Source: Pseudalkalibacillus decolorationis (GTDB taxonomy: Bacteria > Bacillota > Bacilli > Bacillales > Fictibacillaceae). Taken from it: a stretch of 64,000 nt of DNA. The stretch is from NCBI RefSeq assembly GCF_024609785.1, contig NZ_JANHJQ010000016.1:34858-98857 (forward strand). Reading direction: 5' to 3'. A program made the position numbers and the translations under genes. Shown here piece after piece: positions 17,738 to 26,966 of the stretch (positions are counted from its first letter, which is position 1; every line of letters begins with the position of its first letter). Under the pieces are notes generated by a model. That model worked only from the letters and a program-made list of their open reading frames with translations, was not told the origin of the DNA and made no database searches.

Positions 17738-18211
17738 TTAGTCCGTCCATTGTTTACAGACATCAATCCATTTTAAATAGTGTGAATGTTTTTCCAGTTC
17801 GTCTATCGTTAATTCAATTGCGCTATTTCCACTACCGCAGGCAGGAAAAACCGTTCTAAAGGGATTCAGTGATTCATCCAGGTAAACCTCTATGCCTTCA
17901 TTCACGGCAAATGGGCATACACCGCCTACAACATGGCCAACATAAGTTTCTACTTCGCTTACACCAAGCATTTTTGCCTTTGCCCCGAACTGCTCTTTGT
18001 ATTTCTTGTTATCAATTTTAGCGTCCCCTGCTACAACAATCAGTAAAATCCTACCTTCTAAATTAAATGAAAGTGTCTTTGCTATTCTTTGGGGTTCACA
18101 ATGTAATGCTTGTGCTGCCAGTTCTACCGTTGCACTAGATTCAGATACCTCTATAATTCTATCTTCCATATAAAATTGTTTAAAATACGATTTTACTTTT
18201 TCAAGCGACAT
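17738..18211 (-). CDS. YbaK/EbsC-type aminoacyl-tRNA editing protein
   Basis: A 157-residue single-domain protein of the prolyl-tRNA editing superfamily. It has the typical N-terminal SLEKVKSYF start, VELAAQALHCEPQRIAKTLSF near residue 30, the conserved GDAKIDNKKYKEQFGAKAKML, and the substrate-pocket GHVVGGVCPFAV. Members hydrolyse mischarged tRNAs such as Cys- or Ala-tRNAPro. GAAAGGAG precedes the ATG. It is co-oriented with the LysE gene. Confidence 0.88.
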   Translation of the reverse strand: MSLEKVKSYFKQFYMEDRIIEVSESSATVELAAQALHCEPQRIAKTLSFNLEGRILLIVVAGDAKIDNKKYKEQFGAKAKMLGVSEVETYVGHVVGGVCPFAVNEGIEVYLDESLNPFRTVFPACGSGNSAIELTIDELEKHSHYLKWIDVCKQWTD

Positions 18212-18290
18212 GTTTTTCTCCTTTCCTTCTTATGAGCTTTGTGATTTATCCTGTATTTTTAATATGTACTGATTGTAACATCGGAATCGT

Positions 18291-18520
18291 ATGGTTCAAC
18301 CTGGCGATAAAATTGCAGTGGATAGCTATACTTATCCAAATTTTATTGAACTAGCAAATATGCTGAATATACAACTAATCCCTATTGGAGGAGATGTATT
18401 AGGAATGATGCCGGATCAGTTGGATTTTGTATGTAGAAAAACTAATTTACAAGGTAAAAAGAGATTGCGAAAGAACGTAATCTCATCTACCAGAACTATT
18501 TTAAAGTTGATAATCCAATG
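18291..18520 (+). pseudogene. Relic of a MocR-type (PLP aminotransferase domain) regulator
   Basis: The first 55 codons read like the interior of a PLP-dependent aminotransferase-fold regulator: QPGDKIAVDSYTYPNFIELA, then NIQLIPIGGDVLGMMPDQLD. The N-terminal helix-turn-helix and the rest of the enzyme domain are missing. The last part (from about 18460) is coding-like in another frame (NLIYQNYFKVDNPMKVLS), so pieces have been joined by deletion. It lies divergent from ybaK-lysE, where such a regulator would be expected. Confidence 0.5.
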
Positions 18521-18542
18521 AAAGTCCTCTCAGTTTTTTTCG

Positions 18543-18635
18543 CACGTTAAGAAAGTATAAAAATACTTTCTATAGTATAAGCGCAACTAAGGCGATCGCC
18601 TGCGCTAAGGCTTGGCGCTAGCCAAGTTTTCTTTA
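18543..18635 (-). repeat. Dispersed three-hairpin repeat, copy 4
   Basis: A full consensus copy from CACGTTAAG to TTTTCTTTA, preceded by a seven-T run at the end of the relic above. Confidence 0.92.
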
Positions 18636-18825
18636 TTGGCTTCCACTTGCGCATAAGTATCATCCGCAGCAGTTTGAGCAGGAGGTTTTTGCTCAGGGTA
18701 TTCGTGTTTATCATTACTCCTTTTTACATACTTCCAATGTTACGAGCCAATTCTGAGCATGTTATGTGAAGATCGAATATAATTAAGTCTACTAGTTTAA
18801 CATTTTTTATCAAGGAGTATTGGCT

Positions 18826-20196
18826 ATGAACCAAACTTATACATTGACAGAAAAAATAAGACAAATATTTATCATGTTGATTCCGATCTTGATCACACAG
18901 CTCGGAATGTTTTCGATGGTGTTTTTCAATACCATCATGTCAGGGAAGTACGATGCAACCAACCTAGCGGGAGTCGCGATCGGCTCCTCTATTTGGAATC
19001 CGATTTTCACAGGGTTAAGTGGAATCCTTCTTGCTGTATCTCCGATTGCAGCCCAGTATTTCGGAGAAAAGAGGAATAAGGAAGTTTCCTCTGTTGTAAC
19101 TAATGGAATTTATTTGGCGTGTGCGATCGGTTTTTTGGTGATCATACTGGGATTCTTTCTGTTGGATCCAATATTGAACAAGATGAATTTGTCATCGAGT
19201 GTACAGGAAACAGCTCATGATTATTTGATTGGGCTGAGTTATGGAATCATTCCTTTGTTCATTTTCAATGTATTCCGATCTTTTATCTATGCATTAGGTA
19301 AGACCCGTGTCGTGATGGTCATTCTTATCTTGGCATTGCCGATCAATTTCTTTCTGAATTATGTGCTCATCTTCGGGAAATGGTGGTTTCCAGAGCTCGG
19401 AGGATCAGGGGGAGGCTATGCGACTGCTTTCACATTTTGGTTCATATTAGGGATGACAGCGTTCATTATTAAAACACAAGAAATTTTTTCTTCGTATGTT
19501 TCTTTCACCAATTTTAAAGAGTTTTCATTGGATAAATGTATCGAGATTATAAAAATTGGTGTGCCGATGGGACTTTCTATTTTCTTTGAGACGAGCATGT
19601 TTGCTGTTGTGACAATATTGATCAGTAAATTTAATATTGCAACGATTGCAGCGTATCAATCAGCCATGAATATCGTATCATTTCTATACATGATACCAAT
19701 TAGTATTTCTATGGCACAGACTGTTTTGGTCGGGTATGAAGTAGGAGCACAACGGTATAAAGATGCGAAAATATATAGCTGGCTTGGGATTTATTTATCA
19801 ATGTTAAGTGCTCTTGGTACAGGCTTGTTCGTTGTGCTGTTCCGTTATGAGATCGCTGGCTTATATTCAAATGAAACTGCTGTCATTCAATTAACTGCCC
19901 AATTTTTGATTTACGCATTGTTCTTCCAGCTATCGGATTCTATACAGGTAACCGCACAAGGAGCTTTAAGGGGATATAAGGATGTGAATATCGCATTCGT
20001 TATGACCTTAATTGCATATTGGGTTATTTGCCTACCAGTTGGCTATTTCTTGGCCCATCATACGACCCTTGGAGCCATTGGTTATTGGATCGGGTTAACG
20101 GTTGGATTACTTGCAGCAGGAATATGTTTATCGATAAGACTGATTTATATTCAAAAGCGGAAATATAAAAGTGTGAAGATTGAAGCGGTAGTATAA
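18826..20196 (+). CDS. MATE family multidrug efflux transporter
   Basis: A protein of about 456 residues with 12 predicted transmembrane segments in two MatE repeats. IPILITQLGMFSMVFFNTIM opens the first repeat, and GVPMGLSIFFETSMFAVV opens the second near residue 245. It resembles the NorM/YpnP-type Bacillus proteins. Family members expel cationic compounds in exchange for Na+ or H+. AAGGAG lies 8 nt before the ATG at 18826, which is preferred over a TTG two codons upstream. It has no obvious partner gene. Confidence 0.9.
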   Translation: MNQTYTLTEKIRQIFIMLIPILITQLGMFSMVFFNTIMSGKYDATNLAGVAIGSSIWNPIFTGLSGILLAVSPIAAQYFGEKRNKEVSSVVTNGIYLACAIGFLVIILGFFLLDPILNKMNLSSSVQETAHDYLIGLSYGIIPLFIFNVFRSFIYALGKTRVVMVILILALPINFFLNYVLIFGKWWFPELGGSGGGYATAFTFWFILGMTAFIIKTQEIFSSYVSFTNFKEFSLDKCIEIIKIGVPMGLSIFFETSMFAVVTILISKFNIATIAAYQSAMNIVSFLYMIPISISMAQTVLVGYEVGAQRYKDAKIYSWLGIYLSMLSALGTGLFVVLFRYEIAGLYSNETAVIQLTAQFLIYALFFQLSDSIQVTAQGALRGYKDVNIAFVMTLIAYWVICLPVGYFLAHHTTLGAIGYWIGLTVGLLAAGICLSIRLIYIQKRKYKSVKIEAVV

Positions 20197-20330
20197 TACA
20201 TGTTGGTAATCGTATGAAGAAACCCACTATGAATATCAATTTTATGGTATAGTTAAAGCAGATTTTATAAGAAAGGGTGTGACGCTTATGGTACGTTTAA
20301 ATAATTCTGTCGCTCGTTGCTATAAGGCTC

Positions 20331-20915
20331 ATGAACAACAATTGGAAGGATGGGGTTACACTCTTGATTACAGGAAAAAAGGTCGAACTGCGACCGGTAT
20401 CGTTGGAAGACTTTAAAAGAACATACCAATGGCGAAACGATGAAGAAACTGCGAAATTAGAAGCTGGCACTGGTTTATTTCACCATAGTCACGTTCCCCT
20501 GGAACAGATTGAAGACACGTATGAAAAGGCAATTAAAAAGCTGGATAAACGTGATGCTGGAGAATTTTCCATTTATACACAAGAAGAAAATCCGAAACAT
20601 ATTGGTTTAATTTGTTATCGCGAACTGAACATCGTTGCACGGCGTTGTACTCTAGGCATAGGAATTGGAGATAAAGAGTATTGGGGCAACGGTTTTGGGT
20701 CGGATGCGATGAAGGCATTGATCAACTACCTGTTTCAAACGATGAATCTAAATCGGGTGCAGCTCGATACGTGGAGTGGAAACGTGCGTGCGATTCGATC
20801 TTATGAAAAATGCGGTTTTGTTGTCGAAGGGAGATTGCGTAACCACGCTTATATAGACGGAAAATATTATGACACCATTGTGATGGGGTTATTAAAAGAA
20901 GAATTTCAATATTAA
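20331..20915 (+). CDS. GNAT family N-acetyltransferase (RimJ/RimL type)
   Basis: A protein of up to 194 residues. VELRPVSLEDFKRTYQWRND is the classic RimJ/RimL opening. The acetyl-CoA loop region is GIGIGDKEYWGNGFGSDAMK near residues 108-127, and DTWSGNVRAIRSYEKCGF near 145-162 completes the fold. The substrate is unknown. Two starts are possible: ATG 20331 with a weak AAGG, and TTG 20364 with a strong GGAAGG 8 nt away, which gives the usual LITGKKVELRP start. A separate 42-codon frame (20288-20416) with its own AAAGGGTG overlaps the start in another frame. Confidence 0.87.
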   Translation: MNNNWKDGVTLLITGKKVELRPVSLEDFKRTYQWRNDEETAKLEAGTGLFHHSHVPLEQIEDTYEKAIKKLDKRDAGEFSIYTQEENPKHIGLICYRELNIVARRCTLGIGIGDKEYWGNGFGSDAMKALINYLFQTMNLNRVQLDTWSGNVRAIRSYEKCGFVVEGRLRNHAYIDGKYYDTIVMGLLKEEFQY

Positions 20916-20920
20916 AATTT

Positions 20921-20952
20921 TGGGCACCTGAGTAAAAGAGGTGCCCATTCTT
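20921..20952 (+). terminator. Terminator of the GNAT gene
   Basis: TGGGCACCT / AGGTGCCCA is followed by TTCTT. A repeat copy starts immediately after. Confidence 0.75.
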
Positions 20953-20953
20953 A

Positions 20954-21046
20954 CACGTTAAGAAAGTATAAAAATACTTTCTATAGTATAAGCGCAACTA
21001 AGGCGATCGCCTGCGCTAAAGCTTGGCGCTAGCCAAGTTTTCTTTA
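20954..21046 (-). repeat. Dispersed three-hairpin repeat, copy 5
   Basis: A full consensus copy lying between the GNAT terminator and the 3' end of the opposing usp gene. Confidence 0.92.
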
Positions 21047-21070
21047 TTTCCTTTATGTGAACTACTAATC

Positions 21071-21532
21071 TCATTTAACTACTAAAACCGAGCAGCTTGC
21101 CTGCTTCGTCACCTTTTGGCTCACACTTCCTTGTACCAGCTTTTTTAAGCCGCTGAGACCTCTGTTTCCGATTATAATTAAATCCATCTCGTGTTCCTCA
21201 GCATAGTCACAAATTCGTTTAGCGGGCTCCCCTTCTAATACAATAATGTTCGCGTGCATGTTTTCTTTGATCAAAGCAGTTTTAGCCTCATTAATTGTTT
21301 GTTCGCCCTTTTCAACTAGTTCCACTTGTTTATTTTCCTGTACTTCATTTCGTTGTACTACCGGCGGTATCGCTCCGGGCGCTACATAAGCAGGTTCAGG
21401 CTCAGCGTTCACCACATTGACAATAGTAAACTCTCTAAACTGATCATCCTTCATGTAATCCATACCTTGTTTTAAGGCGTCCATACTTCCTTTAGAACCA
21501 TCAAAGGCGACAAGCACTTTTCTATAACCCAT
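21071..21532 (-). CDS. Universal stress protein (UspA family)
   Basis: 153 residues forming one Usp domain. It opens MGYRKVLVAFDGSKGSMDAL, and the nucleotide-binding signature GNRGLSGLKKLVQGSVSQKV lies near the C-terminus in the G-2X-G-9X-G-S/T arrangement, so an ATP-binding member is likely. The frame extends six codons upstream, but AAAGGGA lies just before the ATG at 21532. It is a single-gene unit with repeat copies on both sides. Confidence 0.92.
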   Translation of the reverse strand: MGYRKVLVAFDGSKGSMDALKQGMDYMKDDQFREFTIVNVVNAEPEPAYVAPGAIPPVVQRNEVQENKQVELVEKGEQTINEAKTALIKENMHANIIVLEGEPAKRICDYAEEHEMDLIIIGNRGLSGLKKLVQGSVSQKVTKQASCSVLVVK

Positions 21533-21560
21533 TCTGATCATCCCTTTCACTTTGTTTTTT

Positions 21561-21654
21561 ACACGTTAAGAAAGTATAAAAATACTTTCTATAGTATAAG
21601 CGCAACTAAGGCGATCGCCAGCGCTAAGGCTTGGCGCTAGCCAAGTTTTCTTTA
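21561..21654 (-). repeat. Dispersed three-hairpin repeat, copy 6
   Basis: A full copy in the leader/promoter side of usp (usp is on the minus strand). The T-run GTTTTTTA lies before the CACG end. The remainder to 21829 holds nothing recognised. Confidence 0.92.
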
Positions 21655-21829
21655 AAAGTGTCTGGTTTCTAGCTAGATTGAATGAATTAGTTATTAGAAG
21701 TTTTGGCCATGTGAATCAGTACTAGGATGTTCTACTGAAGTTACTGTTGTATTTAATATAATCATTACCCCTTATCTGACGACCTCAAACATTGATCCTA
21801 TAAATACGTGTTTACGGAGATTCATAGTA

Positions 21830-22978
21830 TCAAACAGATGCAGAAGATTGTTTAACCTTTTTGCGTTCATGATGATTGATATATTTGAAAAATGGTGGCA
21901 GAAGGATAAGGACAACGATGATTCTTAATACTTGAACAGCTACTACGAATGTGGAATCCGCATCTAAAAGAATCGATGTTGTGGCCATTTCAGCGATTCC
22001 ACCAGGTGCAAAAGCTAAGGTGGCGGTAACAAATGATATTCCTGTCATTTTCGCTACGACAAAAGAACATCCTAGTACTGCTAAAATTAGAGCAATCGTG
22101 CAAATCAATGACATGTACACCGTTTTTCCTATCCCGATCAATAACGACTTATTGAAACTCGATCCAATGCTAGCAGCAATGAAGATCTGTGCTAGGATCA
22201 TAAAAATAGATGGCCACCAGGAAGTGATCGTGTGTCCGACATAAGAAGAACTGATCGTTTGGACCAAAGCAACACCAAGCATGCTTCCAATGACCCATGG
22301 AGCAGGAAAGTTCAGTCGTTTTCCTAATAAGGCTCCACCCCATGCTGAAAGTGCCAAAACAAGCGTCCAAAGAAACGGCACTACCTCGAATTCAGAAATA
22401 CCATTCTGCAAAGCAAGTGTACTTTCTGTTTCGGATCCGTCCGCACTTACGAGTAAAGAGGAAACAAGCAGAGGTATGCTCAGTATGACGAGGAAAACAC
22501 GCATTGTTTGTATGATGCTGACCACTGCGGTATTGGCACCGACCTCTTCAGCAATTGCTGGCATTGCCGTCAATCCACCTGGAGCTGTACCATAAAAGCT
22601 CGTCAGAAGATCTGTCTTTGTATATTTCCAAATGAAATAGCCTGAGAGAACAGAGAAAATGATTGATAAGAAGAGCATAGAAAGGATCGCTATCGAATTG
22701 TCCATAAAAATTTGCAAAACGGACAAGTTGATTTGTTGGCCCAATTCTATTCCTAAAATACATTGGCCGATCCATAACCAAAATTTCGAGAGTCCTTTTT
22801 CATTTACAGTCATGGACCGCATAAACGTAGGTTTTTTATAAGAAAGTACTGTAGCAAGAAGCATTGTTCCAATCATCCAGCCAATTGACATTCCAGTTAA
22901 AGCAAACAAAAATCCTCCAATGCTGCTTACTAAAATAAACAACATATTGTTGAGGAACACAGGATGTTTTTTCTCCAA
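21830..22978 (-). CDS. AbrB family membrane permease
   Basis: A 382-residue protein of the AbrB/ammonia-monooxygenase-related membrane family. It has about ten hydrophobic segments in two similar halves, each holding a GMSIGWMIGTMLLA or PAPWVIGSMLGVALVQ type motif. TAPGGLTAMPAIAEEVGA and FAPGGIAEMATTSILL are the matching loops. Such proteins are predicted transporters of small organic acids or quaternary compounds; no direct biochemistry is visible here. It is divergent from a LysR gene, with a 122-nt shared control region carrying a dyad (CCAAA-N13-TTTGG at 23013-23035). Confidence 0.82.
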   Translation of the reverse strand: MEKKHPVFLNNMLFILVSSIGGFLFALTGMSIGWMIGTMLLATVLSYKKPTFMRSMTVNEKGLSKFWLWIGQCILGIELGQQINLSVLQIFMDNSIAILSMLFLSIIFSVLSGYFIWKYTKTDLLTSFYGTAPGGLTAMPAIAEEVGANTAVVSIIQTMRVFLVILSIPLLVSSLLVSADGSETESTLALQNGISEFEVVPFLWTLVLALSAWGGALLGKRLNFPAPWVIGSMLGVALVQTISSSYVGHTITSWWPSIFMILAQIFIAASIGSSFNKSLLIGIGKTVYMSLICTIALILAVLGCSFVVAKMTGISFVTATLAFAPGGIAEMATTSILLDADSTFVVAVQVLRIIVVLILLPPFFKYINHHERKKVKQSSASV

Positions 22979-23100
22979 ATTGAAAACCTTCTTCCATTAT
23001 GGTGAAGTATATCCAAACTATAGTATACTTTTTGGTATAAATAAAATATTAATGTTATATGGATATCCATCAATTATAGTTATGGCTTGGAGGCGAAGAT

Positions 23101-23973
23101 TTGGATACTCGGGATTGGATGATTTTACAGATACTGCACACGGAACAAAACATAACGAAAGCGGCAAAAAGACTGTATATATCGCAGCCTGCATTAACCA
23201 ACCGTTTACAGCAAATCGAAGAAGAATTTAATGTTAAAATCGTGAACAGGGGGAGACGTGGCATTCAATTTACGTCACAAGGGGAGTATTTGGCGAAGTG
23301 TGCAGATGAAATGTTGTTGTCCATTCAACAAGTGAAAGAAAATGTCCTCAACATGGAAGATGATGTATCGGGAACATTGAGATTAGGTGTATCCAATTAC
23401 TTTTCACATTATAAGTTACCAGGACTACTAAAACGTTTTAAAGACAAATTTCCTGAAATTGAATACAAAGTTACATCAGGATGGAGCAGTGAGATCGCAC
23501 CTTTATTACCGAAAAAAGAAATACATATTGGTTTTGTAAAGGGTGATTTCAATTGGGCAGATCGTAAACATTTGCTGTTTGAAGAGACGATCTGTATTGC
23601 CTCTAAAGAAAAAATAAGCCTGAATGAACTTCCCCAGATCCCTAAAATTGATTTCCGTACTGAATATTCATTAAAAAGTATCATCGATCATTGGTGGTCG
23701 GAAAATTATTCACAAGCACCCTTCGTCAGTATCGAAGTGGATAAGGTAGATACGTGTAAAGAAATGGTCCTGAACGGATTAGGATATGCGATCATCCCGA
23801 GTATGATTTTGAAAGATACAGAAGGAATAAACAAAATCAATCTCAAGACAAAAGATGGAGAACCACTACTCAGAAAAACATGGATGTTATACTACGAAGA
23901 ATCATTGAATCTGAGTATGGTAAGAGAGTTTGTCAGTTTCATTGAAAGTATCGACTTAAATAATAACTTCTGA
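23101..23973 (+). CDS. LysR family transcriptional regulator (controls the divergent permease)
   Basis: 290 residues. The winged helix spans residues 5-60 (ITKAAKRLYISQPALTNRLQ) and the periplasmic-binding-like effector domain follows (GTLRLGVSNYFSHYKLPGLL). It starts with TTG, with GGAGGCGAAG upstream. It is a close paralogue of the LysR at 29370-30233: both share the unusual GWSSEIAP / GWSTDIMH and WMLYYEESL / WLMYNQDSL segments. LysR proteins typically activate the divergent gene, here the AbrB-family permease. The ligand is unknown. Confidence 0.9.
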   Translation: MDTRDWMILQILHTEQNITKAAKRLYISQPALTNRLQQIEEEFNVKIVNRGRRGIQFTSQGEYLAKCADEMLLSIQQVKENVLNMEDDVSGTLRLGVSNYFSHYKLPGLLKRFKDKFPEIEYKVTSGWSSEIAPLLPKKEIHIGFVKGDFNWADRKHLLFEETICIASKEKISLNELPQIPKIDFRTEYSLKSIIDHWWSENYSQAPFVSIEVDKVDTCKEMVLNGLGYAIIPSMILKDTEGINKINLKTKDGEPLLRKTWMLYYEESLNLSMVREFVSFIESIDLNNNF

Positions 23974-24061
23974 AAAGTAGGGTAAGCACTCACTTCACCT
24001 TACCGAACCTATTTGGCATGGGTGGGTATGTGCCTCTCTCGCATACCTAAATAATTAATTT

Positions 24062-24099
24062 AGAGAATTCTTAAAATATTTTGTGGAATTCTCTTTTTT
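24062..24099 (+). terminator. Terminator after the LysR gene
   Basis: AGAGAATTC / GAATTCTCT is followed by TTTTT. Confidence 0.85.
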
Positions 24100-24104
24100 A
24101 TGTT

Positions 24105-24130
24105 AACATGTTCTTTAAATGAACATGTTC
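24105..24130 (+). promoter_or_regulatory. Candidate operator with repeated ACATGTTC words
   Basis: ACATGTTC at 24106-24113 recurs as the palindrome GAACATGTTC at 24121-24130, 40 nt before the M24 gene. The spacing is about one and a half helical turns. A TetR-type repressor gene closes this operon, so this is its likely target (inference). Confidence 0.5.
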
Positions 24131-24170
24131 ATATAATCTGAATATTACAATATATGAAAGGGGCCTAGAA

Positions 24171-25319
24171 ATGACGGTAGAAGGGGAATCAATTGAAAAA
24201 CGATTGAAAGCGCTTCGACAACGGATGGATGATAAAGGGATAGACGTTTCGTTGTTGTGGGATCCGGATAACGAGTATTATTTAAGTGGATTCAGGGCAA
24301 TTTCTTACTCTCGTCCGATCGTATTAATCGTATATAAGGAGAAAACACAGTATATCATTCCAGCATTAGAAAATGACCATGCTCGTGAAAAGGCAAAAGT
24401 CGATGAGTTTTTTGTCTATCACGAAAAAATTCAAAACAGGCATATGGATACAACTTATTTGCAGCCGCTTCAGCGAATATTGAACGAATTGACTAAAGAC
24501 AAGGTGTTCGGTCTAGAATTGGATATCGTACCTGCTTTTGTTTACCGGTTACTTCAGGAAAAAGGTTTTGAAATTAAAGACATAGGTCAGGATCTTATTG
24601 ATTTACGTGCTATAAAAGATAAAGAGGAAATCTATTGGCTTGAACAGGCAGGTCGCCTCTCTGATATTGCACTTGAAGCATCATTTGCAAATGTAAAAGC
24701 AGGGATGAGTGAATTGGAATTTGACTCTTTTGGTGACAGCAAATTACTAGAAATGGCTTCAAAAGATTACCCGGATCATATCGTTGGTTATGAAAACTGG
24801 ACTTGTTCAGGTATCGAGCGCAGTGTAATGCCGCATCTGTATTCCAGTACACGCAGGTTTAATGAAAATGATGTCATCATTCACAGTCGTCAAGTGTGGA
24901 TCAACGGATACCGGGCTGAGAACGAACGTACTTTCTTTGTCGGTCAACCATCAGATGAACAAAGGAAATGCTTGCAGCTGGCGATTGATGCGCAACAGGC
25001 AGGCATGGATATGATCAAGCCAGGAGTCAAAGCGAAAGATGTGGATATTGCTTCATTCAAAGTATTTGAAGAAGAAGGATATGGAGAGTATGTGCAACAC
25101 CGTATTGGTCACGGTTTAGGCTTGACAGAACACGAAGAACCTTATCTCCGTTTTGACAATGATCTTGTATTGGAAGAGGGCATGGTTTATACAATCGAAC
25201 CCGGAATTTACGTACCTGGAGTCGGCGGTTTCCGTCATTCAGACACTGTCATTTTGACGAATGACGGATGTCGTAGCATTACCCAATACCCACGGAAATT
25301 AGACGATTTGATATTTTAA
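24171..25319 (+). CDS. M24-family (creatinase/prolidase fold) hydrolase, non-canonical ligands, copy A
   Basis: 382 residues with an N-terminal creatinase-N domain (about 1-140) and a C-terminal pita-bread domain. In canonical M24 metallopeptidases, five ligands hold two metals. Here the first Asp is Ser, the second Asp is Glu (GYRAENERT), and the last Glu is Ser (GFRHSDT, about 356-358). His314 (GHGLGL) and Glu343 (IEPGIY) remain. This pattern argues against a dinuclear peptidase and for a creatinase- or ectoine-hydrolase-like C-N hydrolase (inference). AAAGGGG precedes the ATG. The next gene, 27 nt away, is a BCCT transporter, followed by a TetR regulator. Confidence 0.82.
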   Translation: MTVEGESIEKRLKALRQRMDDKGIDVSLLWDPDNEYYLSGFRAISYSRPIVLIVYKEKTQYIIPALENDHAREKAKVDEFFVYHEKIQNRHMDTTYLQPLQRILNELTKDKVFGLELDIVPAFVYRLLQEKGFEIKDIGQDLIDLRAIKDKEEIYWLEQAGRLSDIALEASFANVKAGMSELEFDSFGDSKLLEMASKDYPDHIVGYENWTCSGIERSVMPHLYSSTRRFNENDVIIHSRQVWINGYRAENERTFFVGQPSDEQRKCLQLAIDAQQAGMDMIKPGVKAKDVDIASFKVFEEEGYGEYVQHRIGHGLGLTEHEEPYLRFDNDLVLEEGMVYTIEPGIYVPGVGGFRHSDTVILTNDGCRSITQYPRKLDDLIF

Positions 25320-25346
25320 TATACAACATTGGAGGTGCTTAAAACA

Positions 25347-26867
25347 ATGAATCGTAAACTTGATAATTCTATTTTCTGGCCTTCCATTGTATTAGTGGTT
25401 CTCTTCACATTTTTGCTTGTCATTTTCAGGGAATCTGCAGCACCTGTTCTAGCAGGTATGATGTCCGGCATCAACAACAGTTTGGGATGGGCATTTGAAT
25501 TTCTGACGATTGGTTTATTTATTATATTGCTTTGGCTGATGTTTGGTCGTTTTGGAAGAGTGAAACTAGGAAGTGCAGATGATCAACCGGAATTCTCACG
25601 ATTTAGTTGGGGAGGGATGTTGTTCTGTGCAAGTATGGGTACAAGCATTATGTACTGGTCGATTGTGGAACCGCTTTATTATTACACAGGGCCTCCCTTT
25701 GGTATTAAGGCGAATTCTAAAGAAGCAGCAGACGTTGCATTAAGCTATGGGTTATTCCACTGGGGAATTTCAGCCTGGGCTCTCTACGCATTGCCAGCTG
25801 TAGTCATTGCCTACAGTTTCTTCGTCCGAAAGGATGCATCACTAAAAATCAGCACTTCCTGCAGAGGTGCATTAGGAAAGCATGCGGATGGACTACTTGG
25901 TAAAATCATCGACATCCTTGTAATTTGGAGTATGGTAGGCGGCTTGGGTACATCATTAGGGCTTGGAGTTCCAATGGTGTCCGCTGTCATTGGAGATATT
26001 TTCGGTATCGAACCGTCTATTGGATTAAGCATTATCATTATTATCATATGGACCGCCATTTTCAGCTCCAGTGCTTACCTGGGCTTATACAGCGGGATTA
26101 AAAAATTAAGTGACTGGAATGTTTACATGGCGTTGGGAATTGCAGTATTTGTCATTCTGGTGGGACCGACTCTGTTTATTCTGTCTTACTTCACAAACAG
26201 TATGGGCATTATGCTCGACAATTTCATGAGAATGAGTTTATATACAGACCCTATCTATAAGAGTGGATTCCCACAAACCTGGACGATTTTCTATTGGGCA
26301 TGGTTTGCAGCAACTGCCCCATTTATCGGACTGTTTGTTGCCAGGATTTCTAAAGGACGTACCATTCGTGAACTTATAGCAAATGTTTTACTATGGGGAT
26401 CTGTCGGTAGTTGGTTATATTTTGCAGTATTTGGGGGCTATACGTTGAATCTCGAATTAACGGGAGAGTTACCTCTGACAAAAATATTGAGTGAACAAGG
26501 CGGTCCAGCTGTCATTGTGGCAGTATTGAACTCATTACCATTAGCACCAGTCGTATTAATCTTCTTTCTTATTCTGGGCTTTATATTCCTGTCAACATCT
26601 CTCGACTCAGCCACCTATGTCATCGCAAGCATTGCAACAGCTGAATTAAGAAGTAATGAAGAGCCTGCACGCTGGCACCGATTATTATGGGGTGTAGTTC
26701 TTTCAGCAATGGCGATCGGTTTAACAATCGTTGGCGGATTAGAAGTCGTGCAAACTTCATCTGTACTCGTATCAGTTCCTATAATCGTTATCTACGTTTT
26801 ATTATGTGTTTCATTGATTAAGTGGTTGAAGCATGACGAAAAGAACCTTGTATATGTTGAAAAATAA
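25347..26867 (+). CDS. BCCT-family transporter paired with the M24 hydrolase
   Basis: 506 residues with about 12 transmembrane segments. The family segments FGRFGRVKLGSADDQPEFS, IVEPLYYYTGPPFG, FYWAWFAATAPFIGLFVARI and SKGRTIRELI are present. The substrate-loop motif reads CASMGTSIMYWS, unlike both betaine-type GMGIG and the first BCCT protein in this window. GGAGGTG lies 9 nt before the ATG at 25347, so that start is chosen. It probably imports the compound cleaved by the M24 protein, with which it forms an operon. Confidence 0.9.
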   Translation: MNRKLDNSIFWPSIVLVVLFTFLLVIFRESAAPVLAGMMSGINNSLGWAFEFLTIGLFIILLWLMFGRFGRVKLGSADDQPEFSRFSWGGMLFCASMGTSIMYWSIVEPLYYYTGPPFGIKANSKEAADVALSYGLFHWGISAWALYALPAVVIAYSFFVRKDASLKISTSCRGALGKHADGLLGKIIDILVIWSMVGGLGTSLGLGVPMVSAVIGDIFGIEPSIGLSIIIIIIWTAIFSSSAYLGLYSGIKKLSDWNVYMALGIAVFVILVGPTLFILSYFTNSMGIMLDNFMRMSLYTDPIYKSGFPQTWTIFYWAWFAATAPFIGLFVARISKGRTIRELIANVLLWGSVGSWLYFAVFGGYTLNLELTGELPLTKILSEQGGPAVIVAVLNSLPLAPVVLIFFLILGFIFLSTSLDSATYVIASIATAELRSNEEPARWHRLLWGVVLSAMAIGLTIVGGLEVVQTSSVLVSVPIIVIYVLLCVSLIKWLKHDEKNLVYVEK

Positions 26868-26966
26868 GCGATTGTTAATAGTGTGAATTTGCCCCATTTA
26901 GAAACAAGGTCTACAATTATAGGTAGCATTGAATGCTGTAAACGATTAGGTCAGGAAGTGAATAAC

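Noticed and set aside
24171-25319. Xaa-Pro dipeptidase or aminopeptidase P
   Set aside because: Three of the five dinuclear metal ligands are replaced, so peptidase function is unlikely despite the fold.
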